Assembly (NCBI RefSeq): GCF_047308265.1
Contig: NZ_JBKQWY010000005.1
Span: 324,960-388,959, forward strand
Source of the DNA: Maricaulis sp047308265
Lineage (GTDB): Bacteria; Pseudomonadota; Alphaproteobacteria; Caulobacterales; Maricaulaceae
Reading direction: 5' to 3'
DNA: 64,000 bases
Shown here piece after piece: positions 8,462 through 17,449 of the stretch; positions within the stretch are counted from its first letter, which is position 1; the number at the start of each line of letters is the position of its first letter. The position numbers were made by a program, and so were the translations under genes. The notes under the pieces are model-generated. The model searched no databases. It was not told where the DNA came from and was given only the letters and a program-made list of their open reading frames with translations.

Positions 8462-9592
8462 CTAGCGACGCACGATCGCGTCGGCGATAAACGCCGTGCC
8501 CCAGATCAGATTGACCTGGGCAGTGTAGTTGGAATGATCTTCCGTGCCCTGCCACACCGCGCCGGCCTCAATGCGACCATTCTCGCCGAGCGACCAGATA
8601 CCGGTCGCTCCCAGTTGCGCGTAGTCTTCAAGCGTGTAGAGCGGGTCACCTCGGCGCGCGAGGTAATCGGATCCGTTGAAGTAGGAGGCATCGATACGCA
8701 CCAGCGTCCCTTCGCTCGGGCGCAGATCCATCACGGCGCTGACTTCCCAGGCATCGCCATTGACCTGGTCGGTCTGTTTGGTGTCGTCAGAGCTATAAAA
8801 GGCCGCGGCACCAATGCGCAGATCGTCGATGAGATCGATATCCAGATCCTGAGCAAAACCCCAGGACATTCCCGCCATCACTGCCAGATTGTTTTCCACG
8901 CGCGGGCTGAGGCTGATCTGACCACCGGCATGGGCCCAGTGCAGTTGCCCGTCGAGGCGGAAACGATCCTCGAAGAAACGCAGCTGGGTCGCATTGCCCA
9001 CCTCGAATTCCTCCGCATCGATCTCGCCTTCACGGATGCGCCAATTGATCCACGTATCCTGCTTCCAATTCTCGCGATCGACCCGCCATTGCAGGCCCTG
9101 TTCAGTCAGATCACGGAATTTCTGGACGTCATCATACAGCGCATCATGAGTCCAATGCGTCGGGATCAGCGTGCCGCCGATGATATGCATGTTGTCGGCC
9201 GGTTCGAAGGCGATCCGGATCAGGGCATTGATCTCGTCGAGGCTGTCCTCGTCACCAAAGTTCTGACCCAGCACAGCGCCCAGTTCGACGGTGACCGTCT
9301 CGCTGGCATAGTGGCGGAAGCGGACCGGAGCGAGGACACCGAAAAACGTCTCGCCCTCAATCTCGCCAAGGTTCAGCAATTCATGGTTCTTGAAAAACAC
9401 TGCGAGCTCGGCCACGAAATCCGTGGTGCCTGTTTCACCTGTGTCCTGTCCCGGTGTTCCCGTGGGATACCCGAAATTCTGACCAATGACCGTGCTCTCG
9501 GAGAGAATGGACGCTTCCTGGGCCGTAGCCGGAGCGACGGCAAAACCTAGCGACATGGCGGCCAGAACGGCCGAGCGGAAAATAGTAGACAT
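8462..9592 (-). CDS. Putative outer-membrane beta-barrel (porin-like) protein
   Basis: 376 residues with a clear signal peptide (AVLAAMSLGFAVAPATAQ, cleavage after ATAQ). The mature part alternates short amphipathic strands and acidic turns throughout, e.g. VTVELGAVLGQNFGDEDS, QLRFFEDRFRLDGQLHWAH, RIEAGAVWQGTEDHSN, and ends in a strand (AFIADAIVRR), although the last residue is Arg and not the aromatic residue favoured by the BAM complex. This suggests a transport or structural barrel; no family is recognised. Monocistronic, convergent with the terminator of the Ntn-like operon and divergent from the S9 peptidase gene. Confidence 0.65.
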   Translation of the reverse strand: MSTIFRSAVLAAMSLGFAVAPATAQEASILSESTVIGQNFGYPTGTPGQDTGETGTTDFVAELAVFFKNHELLNLGEIEGETFFGVLAPVRFRHYASETVTVELGAVLGQNFGDEDSLDEINALIRIAFEPADNMHIIGGTLIPTHWTHDALYDDVQKFRDLTEQGLQWRVDRENWKQDTWINWRIREGEIDAEEFEVGNATQLRFFEDRFRLDGQLHWAHAGGQISLSPRVENNLAVMAGMSWGFAQDLDIDLIDDLRIGAAAFYSSDDTKQTDQVNGDAWEVSAVMDLRPSEGTLVRIDASYFNGSDYLARRGDPLYTLEDYAQLGATGIWSLGENGRIEAGAVWQGTEDHSNYTAQVNLIWGTAFIADAIVRR

Positions 9593-9766
9593 GAACGTAT
9601 CCCCCTGTTCGTTCGCCGAGGAATAGGTAGAGATCTGTTAAGTGTAAACTGTGGTTTTGGCAAAATCGGGCTTTTTTGGAAAACCCGTGACCAAACTGCG
9701 CCGCCCCCTCCCGGGCGTGTCTCTCGTGTGGCATGCTCTGTTGAAACCATGAGGGGAGTTACCATC

Positions 9767-12046
9767 GTGATCCGCACCATTCTCTTGGGTTCCGCCATGA
9801 GCCTGGCTCTGAGCGCTTGCGCGCAGTCCAGTTTCAACCGGAGTGAACCCGCCACCCAGACCACCACTTCGGCCGCACGCGAGGCCGAACCGGCGTTGAG
9901 CATTGAGCGTCTTTACGCCAGCCCGTCCCTGACCGGACCGGCACCACGCGCCCTCACCTTTTCGCCCGATGGCGAGCGTCTGACTTTCCTGCGTGCCAAG
10001 CCGGATGATAACAGCGTGCTGGACCTGTGGGCCGTGAATGTAGAAGGCGGGGAGCCCTATATGCTGGTCGACAGCCAGGTCCTGGCGCCCGACGAGCGCG
10101 AACTCACGGAAGCCGAGCGCCAGCTGCGTGAACGCGCGCGCATCTCATCCACGGGTATTGTGCGCTATCAATGGGATAGCCAGGGCGACGCCATTCTCGT
10201 TCCACTGGACGGTGACATCTTCCATGTGGATGTGGAGACCAGTGAAGCCCGCCGGTTGATGACGACCGACGCGTATGAGACCGACGCCCGGATCTCACCG
10301 GACGGCAATTTTGTCTCCTTCATCCGCGATCAGAACCTGGTGATCCACAATCTGGAAACCGGTGAGGATACGGCACTGACGACAGAGGGCGGCGCGCTTA
10401 TCTCGTGGGGCATGGCCGAATTCGTGTCACAGGAAGAACTGGACCGTCGTACCGGATACTGGTGGTCGCCGGATGAAGCCCACCTGGTCGTGGCGCGGGT
10501 GGATGAGAGCCCGGTCGATAATATCGAACGCCTAGAGATCTCCGGCGATGGCGAAGCACGTGTTGTGGACCAGCGCTATCCGCGGGCCGGTCGGACCAAT
10601 GCCGACGTCACCCTGTATGTCATCCACCGGGAGAGCGGCGATCGCGTCCAGATCCCGCTGATGAGCGATGATGAATACTATCTGGCGCGGGTGAATTTCT
10701 CGACCGATAGCGAGACCGCCTATGTTCAGGTCCTCAATCGCGCCCAGAACCGTCTGGACATTCTGGCGGTCAATCTGGTCAGCGGCGAGACAACGCTCTG
10801 GCATCGGGAAACCAGCGAGACCTGGATCAACTTGACCGGCGATTTCCGGGCTCTGTCCGACGGTACGGTGTTGTGGACCTCGGAAGACACGCCTGGCGGT
10901 TTCCGCCACATACAGCACCGCGCCGCAGATGGAAGCCTGATCACCCAGGTCACCTCGGGGGATTGGCTGGTCAACGGGATCAACCATGTCGATCTGGACA
11001 CCGGTCTCGTTCACTTCACCGGCTGGACCTCAAGCCCGCTCCAACGGCATCTGTATTCCGTGCCACTGGACGGGTCGGCTGCACCGACGCAGATCACCCA
11101 GGGCGAAGGCCGCTGGTCAGGTCGGTTCAACGCTGATGCGAGCGCCTTCATTGGTTCATATTCCGACCCCCAAACCCCGCCACAAACCGCGCTCTATGCC
11201 AGCGATGGCGAACGCGTGCGCTGGATCGAAGAGAATGCCCTCGACGAGACCCACCCCTACTTCCCTTACCTCGAGGACCATATTCTTCCCCAATACGGCA
11301 CATTGACCGCAGAGGACGGCACACAGCTGCACTACCAACTCTTCTTGCCTGCCGATTTTGATCCCAGCCAAGACTATCCGGCCATCCAGTATGTCTATGG
11401 TGGGCCCCACGCCCAGGTCGTGCATCAGGGCTGGCAGAGTCTGCGCGCCCAGATGTTCGCCCAGCGCGGCTATGTCTATTTCTCAATCGATAATCGCGGG
11501 TCCTGGAACCGGGGTCGCGATTTCGAAGCCCCGCTGCATCTGGCCATGGGCACAGTAGAGGTCGAAGACCAGCTCATCGGTCTAGACTATCTCAAGTCCC
11601 TCGATTTTGTGGATGAGGACCGCGTCGGCCTGTGGGGCTGGTCCTATGGCGGCTATATGACACTGATGACCACGCTGCAGGCGCCCGGGGCGTATGCAGC
11701 CGGCGTCTCCGGTGCGCCGGTGACCGACTGGGCGCTCTATGACACCGCCTATACCGAGCGCTACATGTCCACACCGCAAGCCAATCCGGATGGATATGAG
11801 CAAGGCTCCGTCTTTGCCCATGTCGACAATTACGAAACGCCGCTCTTCTTGATCCACGGCATGGCCGACGACAATGTCATCTTTGCCAACTCGGTACGGC
11901 TGTACAACCAGCTCCAGGTCAATCGCGAGGATTTCGAGATGATGACCTATCCCGGGCAGCGCCACGGTATTCGCGGAGAAGACCGCAGCGTGCACCTCTG
12001 GACGGATGTGGTTGAGTTTTTCGACCGCAAACTCAAGGACGACTAA
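9767..12046 (+). CDS. S9B dipeptidyl peptidase IV-like lipoprotein
   Basis: 759 residues. The N-terminus is a lipoprotein signal (MSLALSAC, lipobox LSAC), so the enzyme is likely attached to a membrane facing the periplasm or outside. Residues ~50-500 are the DPP-IV beta-propeller, including the paired-glutamate region FVSQEELDRRTGYWWSP that recognises the substrate N-terminus. The alpha/beta-hydrolase domain carries Ser626 in WGWSYGGYM, Asp701 in MADDNV and His733 in GQRHGI. It cleaves dipeptides, usually X-Pro, from peptide N-termini. GTG 9767 is chosen because AGGGGAG lies eight bases upstream; ATG 9749 has no ribosome site. A typical peptide scavenging enzyme of marine alphaproteobacteria. 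Confidence 0.92.
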   Translation: MIRTILLGSAMSLALSACAQSSFNRSEPATQTTTSAAREAEPALSIERLYASPSLTGPAPRALTFSPDGERLTFLRAKPDDNSVLDLWAVNVEGGEPYMLVDSQVLAPDERELTEAERQLRERARISSTGIVRYQWDSQGDAILVPLDGDIFHVDVETSEARRLMTTDAYETDARISPDGNFVSFIRDQNLVIHNLETGEDTALTTEGGALISWGMAEFVSQEELDRRTGYWWSPDEAHLVVARVDESPVDNIERLEISGDGEARVVDQRYPRAGRTNADVTLYVIHRESGDRVQIPLMSDDEYYLARVNFSTDSETAYVQVLNRAQNRLDILAVNLVSGETTLWHRETSETWINLTGDFRALSDGTVLWTSEDTPGGFRHIQHRAADGSLITQVTSGDWLVNGINHVDLDTGLVHFTGWTSSPLQRHLYSVPLDGSAAPTQITQGEGRWSGRFNADASAFIGSYSDPQTPPQTALYASDGERVRWIEENALDETHPYFPYLEDHILPQYGTLTAEDGTQLHYQLFLPADFDPSQDYPAIQYVYGGPHAQVVHQGWQSLRAQMFAQRGYVYFSIDNRGSWNRGRDFEAPLHLAMGTVEVEDQLIGLDYLKSLDFVDEDRVGLWGWSYGGYMTLMTTLQAPGAYAAGVSGAPVTDWALYDTAYTERYMSTPQANPDGYEQGSVFAHVDNYETPLFLIHGMADDNVIFANSVRLYNQLQVNREDFEMMTYPGQRHGIRGEDRSVHLWTDVVEFFDRKLKDD

Positions 12047-12061
12047 GTCGTCACACCGAAG

Positions 12062-12084
12062 TCCCGGGGCCACGCGCCCCGGGA
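12062..12084. other. GC-rich hairpin between convergent genes
   Basis: Nine-base perfect stem TCCCGGGGC / GCCCCGGGA around CACGC, between the convergent S9 peptidase and outer-membrane protein genes. There is no T-tract on either side, so it is at best a weak or factor-dependent terminator. Confidence 0.4.
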
Positions 12085-12142
12085 TCTCAACGTCTGATCA
12101 AGCCGCAATGGCCTGTTCGGGCCCGCCCCACGGTTCGGGATC

Positions 12143-12790
12143 TTATCGGCGCCCCGGGATCTCGCCACCAATGGGGATCCCCACCTGGAACATCACCGCC
12201 CAGGACGATCTGTCGATATCCGTCACCTCCACGCCCAGAACCTCCTGGTCGTCGTGGAAGTATTCGGTGTATTCCGCCTGGATATTATAGAGCAAACCAT
12301 AGCCCAGATTGATCGGCAGCGGGATCTGCCCGCCGACCGTCAGACTTTCACCGTCGATATCAAACTCGGCCGGACCGCTCAGTTCGAGATCATCAATAAA
12401 ATTGTATCGCACATAGACCGGCGCCCCCAGACCGCGCGGCGCACCTTCCGGCATGTCCATAAACCCGTCGAGCGGGATCATCGCCCCCACGACCGGGCCC
12501 ACACCCCAGCCTTCGCCGGAAAACCCGTCCTCGTCGAAATCCACGTCACGATAGGTGACATCCACACCGTAAAAGAACAGGGGATAGGTCGTCCAGACGG
12601 GCTTGATAAAGCGTGCCTGGGCCATGAAGCCGTCGTAATCGGTATCGTTCAGTTCGCCACTCTCATACCCCACGGACAAGCCAATGGCGTAGGGCGGCAG
12701 CTCTGTCGCCGCGTCCTGGGCCTGGGCGGTGCCCACAAGCCCGACACCGGTCAGACTGGCAACACACACTGCAATCCTGATCTTCTGCAC
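12143..12790 (-). CDS. Putative outer-membrane protein
   Basis: 215 residues. Signal peptide MQKIRIAVCVASLTGVGLVGTAQA followed by QDAAT. The mature protein is composed of alternating strands with aromatic girdles (PYAIGLSVGYESGELND, YPLFFYGVDVTYRDVDF, GAPVYVRYNFID, INLGYGLLYNIQAEYTEYF), fitting a small eight- to ten-stranded barrel. Family not recognised. GTG 12790 is favoured: GAGGAG lies six bases upstream, whereas an in-frame upstream start at 12841 would put 17 charged residues before the signal peptide. Confidence 0.62.
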   Translation of the reverse strand: MQKIRIAVCVASLTGVGLVGTAQAQDAATELPPYAIGLSVGYESGELNDTDYDGFMAQARFIKPVWTTYPLFFYGVDVTYRDVDFDEDGFSGEGWGVGPVVGAMIPLDGFMDMPEGAPRGLGAPVYVRYNFIDDLELSGPAEFDIDGESLTVGGQIPLPINLGYGLLYNIQAEYTEYFHDDQEVLGVEVTDIDRSSWAVMFQVGIPIGGEIPGRR

Positions 12791-12879
12791 GACACTCTCC
12801 TCTGCTGCGTGACGCAATAGAGGTAGGCAATGCTCCCGCACTGCGGGACCGGGAAAAACCGCCTAAGGGTTATGCGGGC

Positions 12880-13608
12880 TCACGCCTCGGCCCAGATCCA
12901 CTCTTCCGCGCGCTCGCGCACAGCCTCTCGCCGGACCTTCCAGTCAGGCATCACCCGTGTCACCTGGGCCCAATAGGCCGGGGAATGGTTCATTTCGACC
13001 AGATGAGCCGCTTCATGGGCACAGACATAATCGATCAGGTCTTCGGGAAACCCCATCAATCGCCAGTTCAGTCGAATGGTGCGATCGGAGGCACAACTAC
13101 CCCAGCGTCGTTTTTGATCCCGAACGACGACCTTTCGGACGGATTGACCCAGGGCCCGGGCATAGGCTTCCACCTTAGGCGCCATCAGCCGTTCACCCTC
13201 CCGCTTGTAGTGGCGGACCAGAGCATTGCGGATCGTCGCGCGACGCAGCGGCCCGGTCAGTTCTCCATCCACCGATACCGTAATGATATCCTCCTGCCGG
13301 GTGACCCGCGTGCGCACGCCTCGCTCAACCAGGCGCAATTCAAGCTCACCGCCCAGCCAGGGCAAACGGTCACCCGTCTCAAACGCCAGACGCCGGATCT
13401 GGGGACGCGCTTCCCACTGGGCGAGCTTGGCGCAGATCCAAGACGACTTGCTCTGCAGGGCGGCTTCGATCTCTTGCCGCGAGACCCGCTCGGGTGCAGT
13501 CACGCTGAGACCGTCCGCCCCGATGGCAAAACCGATTGTGCGCCGCCGTGAACGCTTGAGACGAAAGGCAACCGGCTGCCCGAGTAAGACGACGTGTTCT
13601 ACTGACAT
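12880..13608 (-). CDS. YgjP/DUF45-type zinc metallopeptidase-like protein
   Basis: 242 residues. The C-terminal half has the family hallmark CAHEAAHLVEMNHSPAYW: an HExxH zinc motif (HEAAH) plus a downstream NHSPxFW histidine that serves as third ligand, and the preceding KRRWGSCASDRTIRLNWRL block shared by all DUF45 members. The N-terminal 100 residues contain the RRRTIGFAIGADGLSVTAP strand typical of the group. These proteins resemble SprT/M48 peptidases; the E. coli member YgjP has been reported to act on nucleotides. Substrate is uncertain. It stands between two unrelated genes, divergent from alkC across only 80 bases. Confidence 0.9.
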   Translation of the reverse strand: MSVEHVVLLGQPVAFRLKRSRRRTIGFAIGADGLSVTAPERVSRQEIEAALQSKSSWICAKLAQWEARPQIRRLAFETGDRLPWLGGELELRLVERGVRTRVTRQEDIITVSVDGELTGPLRRATIRNALVRHYKREGERLMAPKVEAYARALGQSVRKVVVRDQKRRWGSCASDRTIRLNWRLMGFPEDLIDYVCAHEAAHLVEMNHSPAYWAQVTRVMPDWKVRREAVRERAEEWIWAEA

Positions 13609-13688
13609 GACGCTGTCAGGGATCTCCTCGCGCTGGCTTGAGCTGATCGGCCAAACATGATGGCTGGTCAGGCCGTCTGGAGACTCCC

Positions 13689-14834
13689 ATGCCTGAACCG
13701 CTCAAAAATCTATACTCCCGCGACCTTATCGACCAGATGGGCGCGCACATCCAGCGCGTCCACAGTAACTTTGATGCCCGAGCCTTTGCTCACCAGGCGT
13801 CTCACAATCTCGAACAGCTTGAGCTGAAACAAAGATCCGAGCAGATCCGCATCGCGTTGGATGCGCATTTGCCCGCCCGGTTTGAAGAGGCGGTTGAAAT
13901 CCTCCTGGCCGCGCTTCACCCGGACACAGAGGTCGAGCTCTCCGACAAGAGTATGGATCCGGACGGCATTCGCGGCTGGGCAACCATGCCGCTATCGGAT
14001 CTGGTCGGGTTACGGTGTGAGGAGAATTTCGAACTGGCCCTGTCGGTCCAAAAAGCGCTGACCTGCCGTTTCAGTTCCGAATTCGGGATCCGACATCTCA
14101 TTCTCGCCCGCCCGGAACAGGCCATGGCCGAACTCGAAAAATGGGCGCACGACACCAATTATCATGTCCGCCGCCTGGCCTCGGAAGGCTGTCGACCCCG
14201 TCTGCCCTGGGCCATGCAATTGCCAGACTTTATCCGAAATCCCGCGCCCATCCTGCCGGTTCTCGAACCACTCAAGGATGACCCCTCGGAATATGTCCGT
14301 CGTTCGGTTGCCAATAATCTCAACGACATCGCCAAGGACCATCCCGACACGGTCGCGCAAATCGCCAGCACCTGGATGACCGGGGCGAGCAAGACGCGTG
14401 AGAAACTCGTTCGCCATGCCTGCCGCACCCTCGTCAAACAGGGACATTCCGGGGCCATGGCAGCCTTGGGAGTCGGCCCTGCGGAGGTGGAGACGGCTCC
14501 GCTCACCATCCATACGCCGGTCGTACCGTTTGGTTCAGCCCTGCGCTTCAGCGGCGCGATACAATCGACCGCGGCCCGGGAACAGACCCTGATTGTGGAT
14601 TATGTGCTGCATTTCAAGAAGGCCAAGGGTGGTACCGCCCCCAAGGTTTTCAAGTTGAAGACTCTGACCGTCAAACCCGGTGAGCGCGTGGTCCTGGAGC
14701 GCAGCCACCCCATCCGTCCGATCACAACCCGGCGCTATTATGCCGGTGTGCAAGCTGTGGAATGGCAGATTAATGGCCAGCCCCAGGGGCGTCACACCTT
14801 CGAATTGACAATGACCGACACCGAGACTGGCTAG
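13689..14834 (+). CDS. alkC: DNA alkylation repair glycosylase AlkC
   Basis: 381 residues. An N-terminal HEAT-like repeat solenoid is visible from about residue 20 to 260, with the characteristic WAHDTNYHVRRLASEG and DDPSEYVRRSVANNLNDI repeats that wrap the DNA backbone in the AlkC/AlkD superfamily. From about residue 275 there is a C-terminal beta-rich domain (LRFSGAIQSTAAREQTLIVD, ITTRRYYAGVQAVEW) that corresponds to the Ig-like domain distinguishing AlkC from AlkD. AlkC excises cationic alkylbases such as 3-methyladenine and 3-methylcytosine. The stop codon overlaps the stop of the convergent gene on the other strand. No ada/alkB genes are adjacent. Confidence 0.9.
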   Translation: MPEPLKNLYSRDLIDQMGAHIQRVHSNFDARAFAHQASHNLEQLELKQRSEQIRIALDAHLPARFEEAVEILLAALHPDTEVELSDKSMDPDGIRGWATMPLSDLVGLRCEENFELALSVQKALTCRFSSEFGIRHLILARPEQAMAELEKWAHDTNYHVRRLASEGCRPRLPWAMQLPDFIRNPAPILPVLEPLKDDPSEYVRRSVANNLNDIAKDHPDTVAQIASTWMTGASKTREKLVRHACRTLVKQGHSGAMAALGVGPAEVETAPLTIHTPVVPFGSALRFSGAIQSTAAREQTLIVDYVLHFKKAKGGTAPKVFKLKTLTVKPGERVVLERSHPIRPITTRRYYAGVQAVEWQINGQPQGRHTFELTMTDTETG

Positions 14835-15307
14835 TCGATTGTCAGGAGGTCGGCGCAGATCGCTTCCAGCCCGGCCTTGTCATCAAGATCAAAGGCGCCG
14901 AATTCGGTCGAGTCGACATCAAGGACCCCGGCAAGCTTGCCGTCCTGATCAAACACGGGAACAACGATCTCCGAATTGGAGCGGCTGTCACAGGCGATAT
15001 GGCCGGGAAAAGCGTGCACATCCTCGACCAGCTGGGTTTCACCGGACTCCGCAGCGGCACCACACACACCCTTGCCAAAGGGGATGCGCAAACAGCCCAT
15101 CGTGCCCTGATAGGGGCCCACGACAAGTTCACGAGGCTTGTCCTCTGCGACCAGGTAGAAACCCGTCCAGAAGTAACGATTACCGAACATTTCGCGCAGC
15201 AAGCAGCTGGCGGTCGCATAACGCGCCGTGCGGCTGCTCTCACCGGCAATCACCGCCGCGATCTGTTTGCGGACATCGGCATACTGCTCGCTCTTGCTCT
15301 GGCTCAT
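14831..15307 (-). CDS. msrC: Free methionine-(R)-sulfoxide reductase (GAF-domain fRMsr)
   Basis: 158 residues, one GAF domain. All three family cysteines are present: GCLRIPFGKGVCGAA provides two and FPGHIACDSRSNSEIV the third, and the C-terminal VFDQDGKLAGVLDVDS is the GAF motif following them. The enzyme reduces free, not protein-bound, L-methionine-R-sulfoxide using thioredoxin; trxB is in the same window at 51.7 kb. The frame is open upstream, but ATG 15307 with AGGA eight bases before it yields the family length. The stop overlaps the alkC stop by four bases (CTAG), a tail-to-tail overlap. Confidence 0.93.
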   Translation of the reverse strand: MSQSKSEQYADVRKQIAAVIAGESSRTARYATASCLLREMFGNRYFWTGFYLVAEDKPRELVVGPYQGTMGCLRIPFGKGVCGAAAESGETQLVEDVHAFPGHIACDSRSNSEIVVPVFDQDGKLAGVLDVDSTEFGAFDLDDKAGLEAICADLLTID

Positions 15308-15439
15308 CGTTTCAATCCTGATCATGAGGGGGTTGGCCTGCGCCCCTGCCGGGGCTGAGCGGGAATGTGGCCTCTCAACGGGCAAGTTCAAGCCCGCTTG
15401 GCAGACACGCCTGTGTTACGCGTTGAGTCAGTCAGCACG

Positions 15440-16501
15440 CTACCAGCGTACAAACCCGCGCAGGGACTGCTGTATCGTACGTTCCAGCATACGGTCCGGT
15501 GACGACGCGACCGTGCCATCATCGGAGGGTTCCGTGGTTGGCGGTGCCGTACCACCATGCTGTTCCTGCTGCTTGGCCAGGGCCTCATCTTTTTCAATCC
15601 GCGTATTGATCATGCGAATACGCGCGTCGACATATTCGTAGACGCTCTTCATGAGATCATCCTTGAGCGTGACATTCACACCCAGATCATGCGCGTCCTT
15701 GGCCGATATCGCCTGACTGTGGGACATCTTGCCAGCAGACAGGTGATCCGCCAGGAAATTCTCGGGCTTGTCCTCAGCCTTGTGGTGCTCGTTGATAATC
15801 TCTCGGGAGACCTGTTTGGCATACTCTTCGTATTTGCCGGCCTCGTGCGCGAGCAGGACAAACAGGTCCTGCGTGGCCAGAATACCCTTTTCATCCACCA
15901 AATGCTTGTAGGCCTCAGCCGGAAATGATCCGAAAATCGTGTCAATCGGACCCAGCGACGCCGACCGCCCCATGACGATCTTATCGCAGGCCAGGGCAAT
16001 CATCGTTCCGCCTGACATCGCCACGTAGGGCACATAGGCCACGACACGGTCCTTGCGGATCTTGGACTTGCGCAAATGATCCTTCAGCGCTGTCGCCAGC
16101 ATCTGAGCCGGACGAGCATATCCCCCCAGCGTGTGCAGGATCACAATGATACGCGAATGCTCGTCGACCTCACGGATGACCGACATGTTTTGAAGCGCTT
16201 CATCGAAGGCAATCTGTTGCTCGGCCTGATCCCGACCCACAAAATCATCGCCCAGATCATGGATCAGGTCGATAACCACCGTATTGTGCTTCTCCAGCTT
16301 TCTACGGGCATCGTCGAGATCATCTTCTGCCGTGTCGTAATCGCGCTGACGCTTCTCATTCAATGAGAGGTATTTCTTCTTGCGCTTGGCCTGTTGGCCC
16401 GCATGGCTGACACTGGAAATGGCAAAGCCGAGCATGACCGACGCGATCACCGCGACGACCACTACACCAATCCAGATTTCGGTCTGGTTGAATTCCGGCA
16501 T
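15440..16501 (-). CDS. Membrane-anchored SDH-family (Clp-fold) serine protease
   Basis: 353 residues. A single N-terminal transmembrane helix (IGVVVVAVIASVMLGFAISS, residues 11-30) is followed by a charged coiled coil (residues ~40-75) and a Clp/crotonase-type domain. The family signatures are IIVILHTLGGYARPAQM, the nucleophile region VPYVAMSGGTMIALACDKI (Ser163) and SLGPIDTIF. These define the serine dehydrogenase proteinase (SDH, PF01972) group, related to signal peptide peptidase SppA. It likely degrades membrane-derived peptides with the catalytic domain in the cytoplasm or periplasm; topology is not settled by the sequence. ATG 16501 has GGGGG six bases upstream. The C-terminal 50 residues are low-complexity. 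Confidence 0.88.
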   Translation of the reverse strand: MPEFNQTEIWIGVVVVAVIASVMLGFAISSVSHAGQQAKRKKKYLSLNEKRQRDYDTAEDDLDDARRKLEKHNTVVIDLIHDLGDDFVGRDQAEQQIAFDEALQNMSVIREVDEHSRIIVILHTLGGYARPAQMLATALKDHLRKSKIRKDRVVAYVPYVAMSGGTMIALACDKIVMGRSASLGPIDTIFGSFPAEAYKHLVDEKGILATQDLFVLLAHEAGKYEEYAKQVSREIINEHHKAEDKPENFLADHLSAGKMSHSQAISAKDAHDLGVNVTLKDDLMKSVYEYVDARIRMINTRIEKDEALAKQQEQHGGTAPPTTEPSDDGTVASSPDRMLERTIQQSLRGFVRW

Positions 16502-16885
16502 GCAATCCCCCTTGTGCCAGATCCCGGACAAGAAGGCGTCTCACGTCCTGACCGACTCCAGCGTGAGCATATTAACCAAACATCAACCTTGAAAACAACG
16601 CGCTGGAGGCCCGAGTGAGCAGATGCAACACACAACCAGCGCGTTCTTTCACACGACTGTGTCTTTTCTGCCAGCGTTCGGGCGAGCATCCGGAGCCCAC
16701 GCGTTCGTCAAACCGGTCCAATTCGCACCCAATGATTCGACTATACGGCCTTGACTGTACCGTCTGGACGGTTTATGTGCAGTGCACAAGATGTTCACGG
16801 ACTGACCCTGCTGCCAGTCCGGCGCTCCGAGCGCCTGCTTCCGAGCCGGGCCCGCCTCTGCGTCACAATCAGGACGAAGACTTTC
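16502..16885. other. Divergent intergenic region with tetR operon control sites
   Basis: The 384 bases separate the divergent SDH protease and tetR genes. The right half holds the promoter and two palindromes described separately. The left half contains an imperfect TTAA-N7-TCAA (16572-16586) reminiscent of a CtrA box, not strong enough to call. No ORF here has coding character. Confidence 0.6.
16751..16788 (+). promoter_or_regulatory. tetR-RND operon promoter with two adjacent operators
   Basis: A sigma70-type promoter is readable as TTGACT (16751-16756), 17 bases, TATGTG (16774-16779). Between the boxes lies a perfect 14-base palindrome ACCGTC-TG-GACGGT (16759-16772), and overlapping the -10 is a second perfect palindrome TGTGCA-G-TGCACA (16776-16788). 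The first is in the ideal position for a TetR-family repressor to block polymerase; the second may bind another copy or a different regulator. They lie about 100 bases before the tetR start, leaving a sizeable leader. Confidence 0.65.
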
Positions 16886-17449
16886 ATGAGTGAAACAGAC
16901 GACAGCCCGGCCCGTTCGACCCCCGATCGGATCCTTGATGCGGCAGAGAATGTTGTCTCCACGGAAGGCGGCGCGCGCCTCACGATTGATGCGGTCGTGA
17001 CGGAAAGCGGTCTGTCCAAGGGCGGTGTGCTCTACCACTTCCCCAACAAGACCGCCCTGCTCAAAGGCATGATGCAGCGGATGATTGATGTCTTCGCGAA
17101 AGACCTCGACACGATCCGCGCCCGGGCTGAAACGGCGGGCGAGCCGATCCTGCCCGCACTGATTCCGGCGATTATTGAGCATCGTTACAATAAACCCGAT
17201 GTATCCATGGCCATTCTGGCCGCCTCGGCAGAACAGCCCGACCTCCTGGACCCGGCACGCGCCTACGTCTCGGAGTTCATCGGACGCACTGTTGCAACCT
17301 GTCCGGACCCGACACTTGGCCTGATTGGCTTTCTGGCCCTCGACGGGCTCCTTTTTTCTCGAATTCTGGGCCTCGATTATGTGACGCCCGAACAGGAAAC
17401 TGATATCCATCAACGCCTGATCGGCTTGATGCAGGAGATGTATTCATGA
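16886..17449 (+). CDS. TetR-family repressor of the adjacent RND pump
   Basis: 187 residues. The N-terminal helix-turn-helix is complete: PDRILDAAENVVSTEGGARLTIDAVV followed in sequence by ESGLSKGGVLYHFPNKTALL, the recognition helix with the usual YHF-NK signature. The C-terminal ligand domain (residues ~70-187) is of the short TetR_C type (LIPAIIEHRYNKPD, GLIGFLALDGLLFSRILGL). Its stop overlaps the start of the adaptor gene by four bases (ATGA), so repressor and pump are translationally coupled, and palindromes sit at the promoter upstream. It most likely represses the operon until a pump substrate binds. The upstream in-frame start at 16751 lies within the promoter and is rejected. Confidence 0.92.
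   Translation: MSETDDSPARSTPDRILDAAENVVSTEGGARLTIDAVVTESGLSKGGVLYHFPNKTALLKGMMQRMIDVFAKDLDTIRARAETAGEPILPALIPAIIEHRYNKPDVSMAILAASAEQPDLLDPARAYVSEFIGRTVATCPDPTLGLIGFLALDGLLFSRILGLDYVTPEQETDIHQRLIGLMQEMYS

Noticed and set aside
16572..16586. Possible CtrA box TTAA-N7-TCAA upstream of the SDH protease
   Set aside because: Second half-site differs from TTAA, and no second copy or matching promoter is seen.
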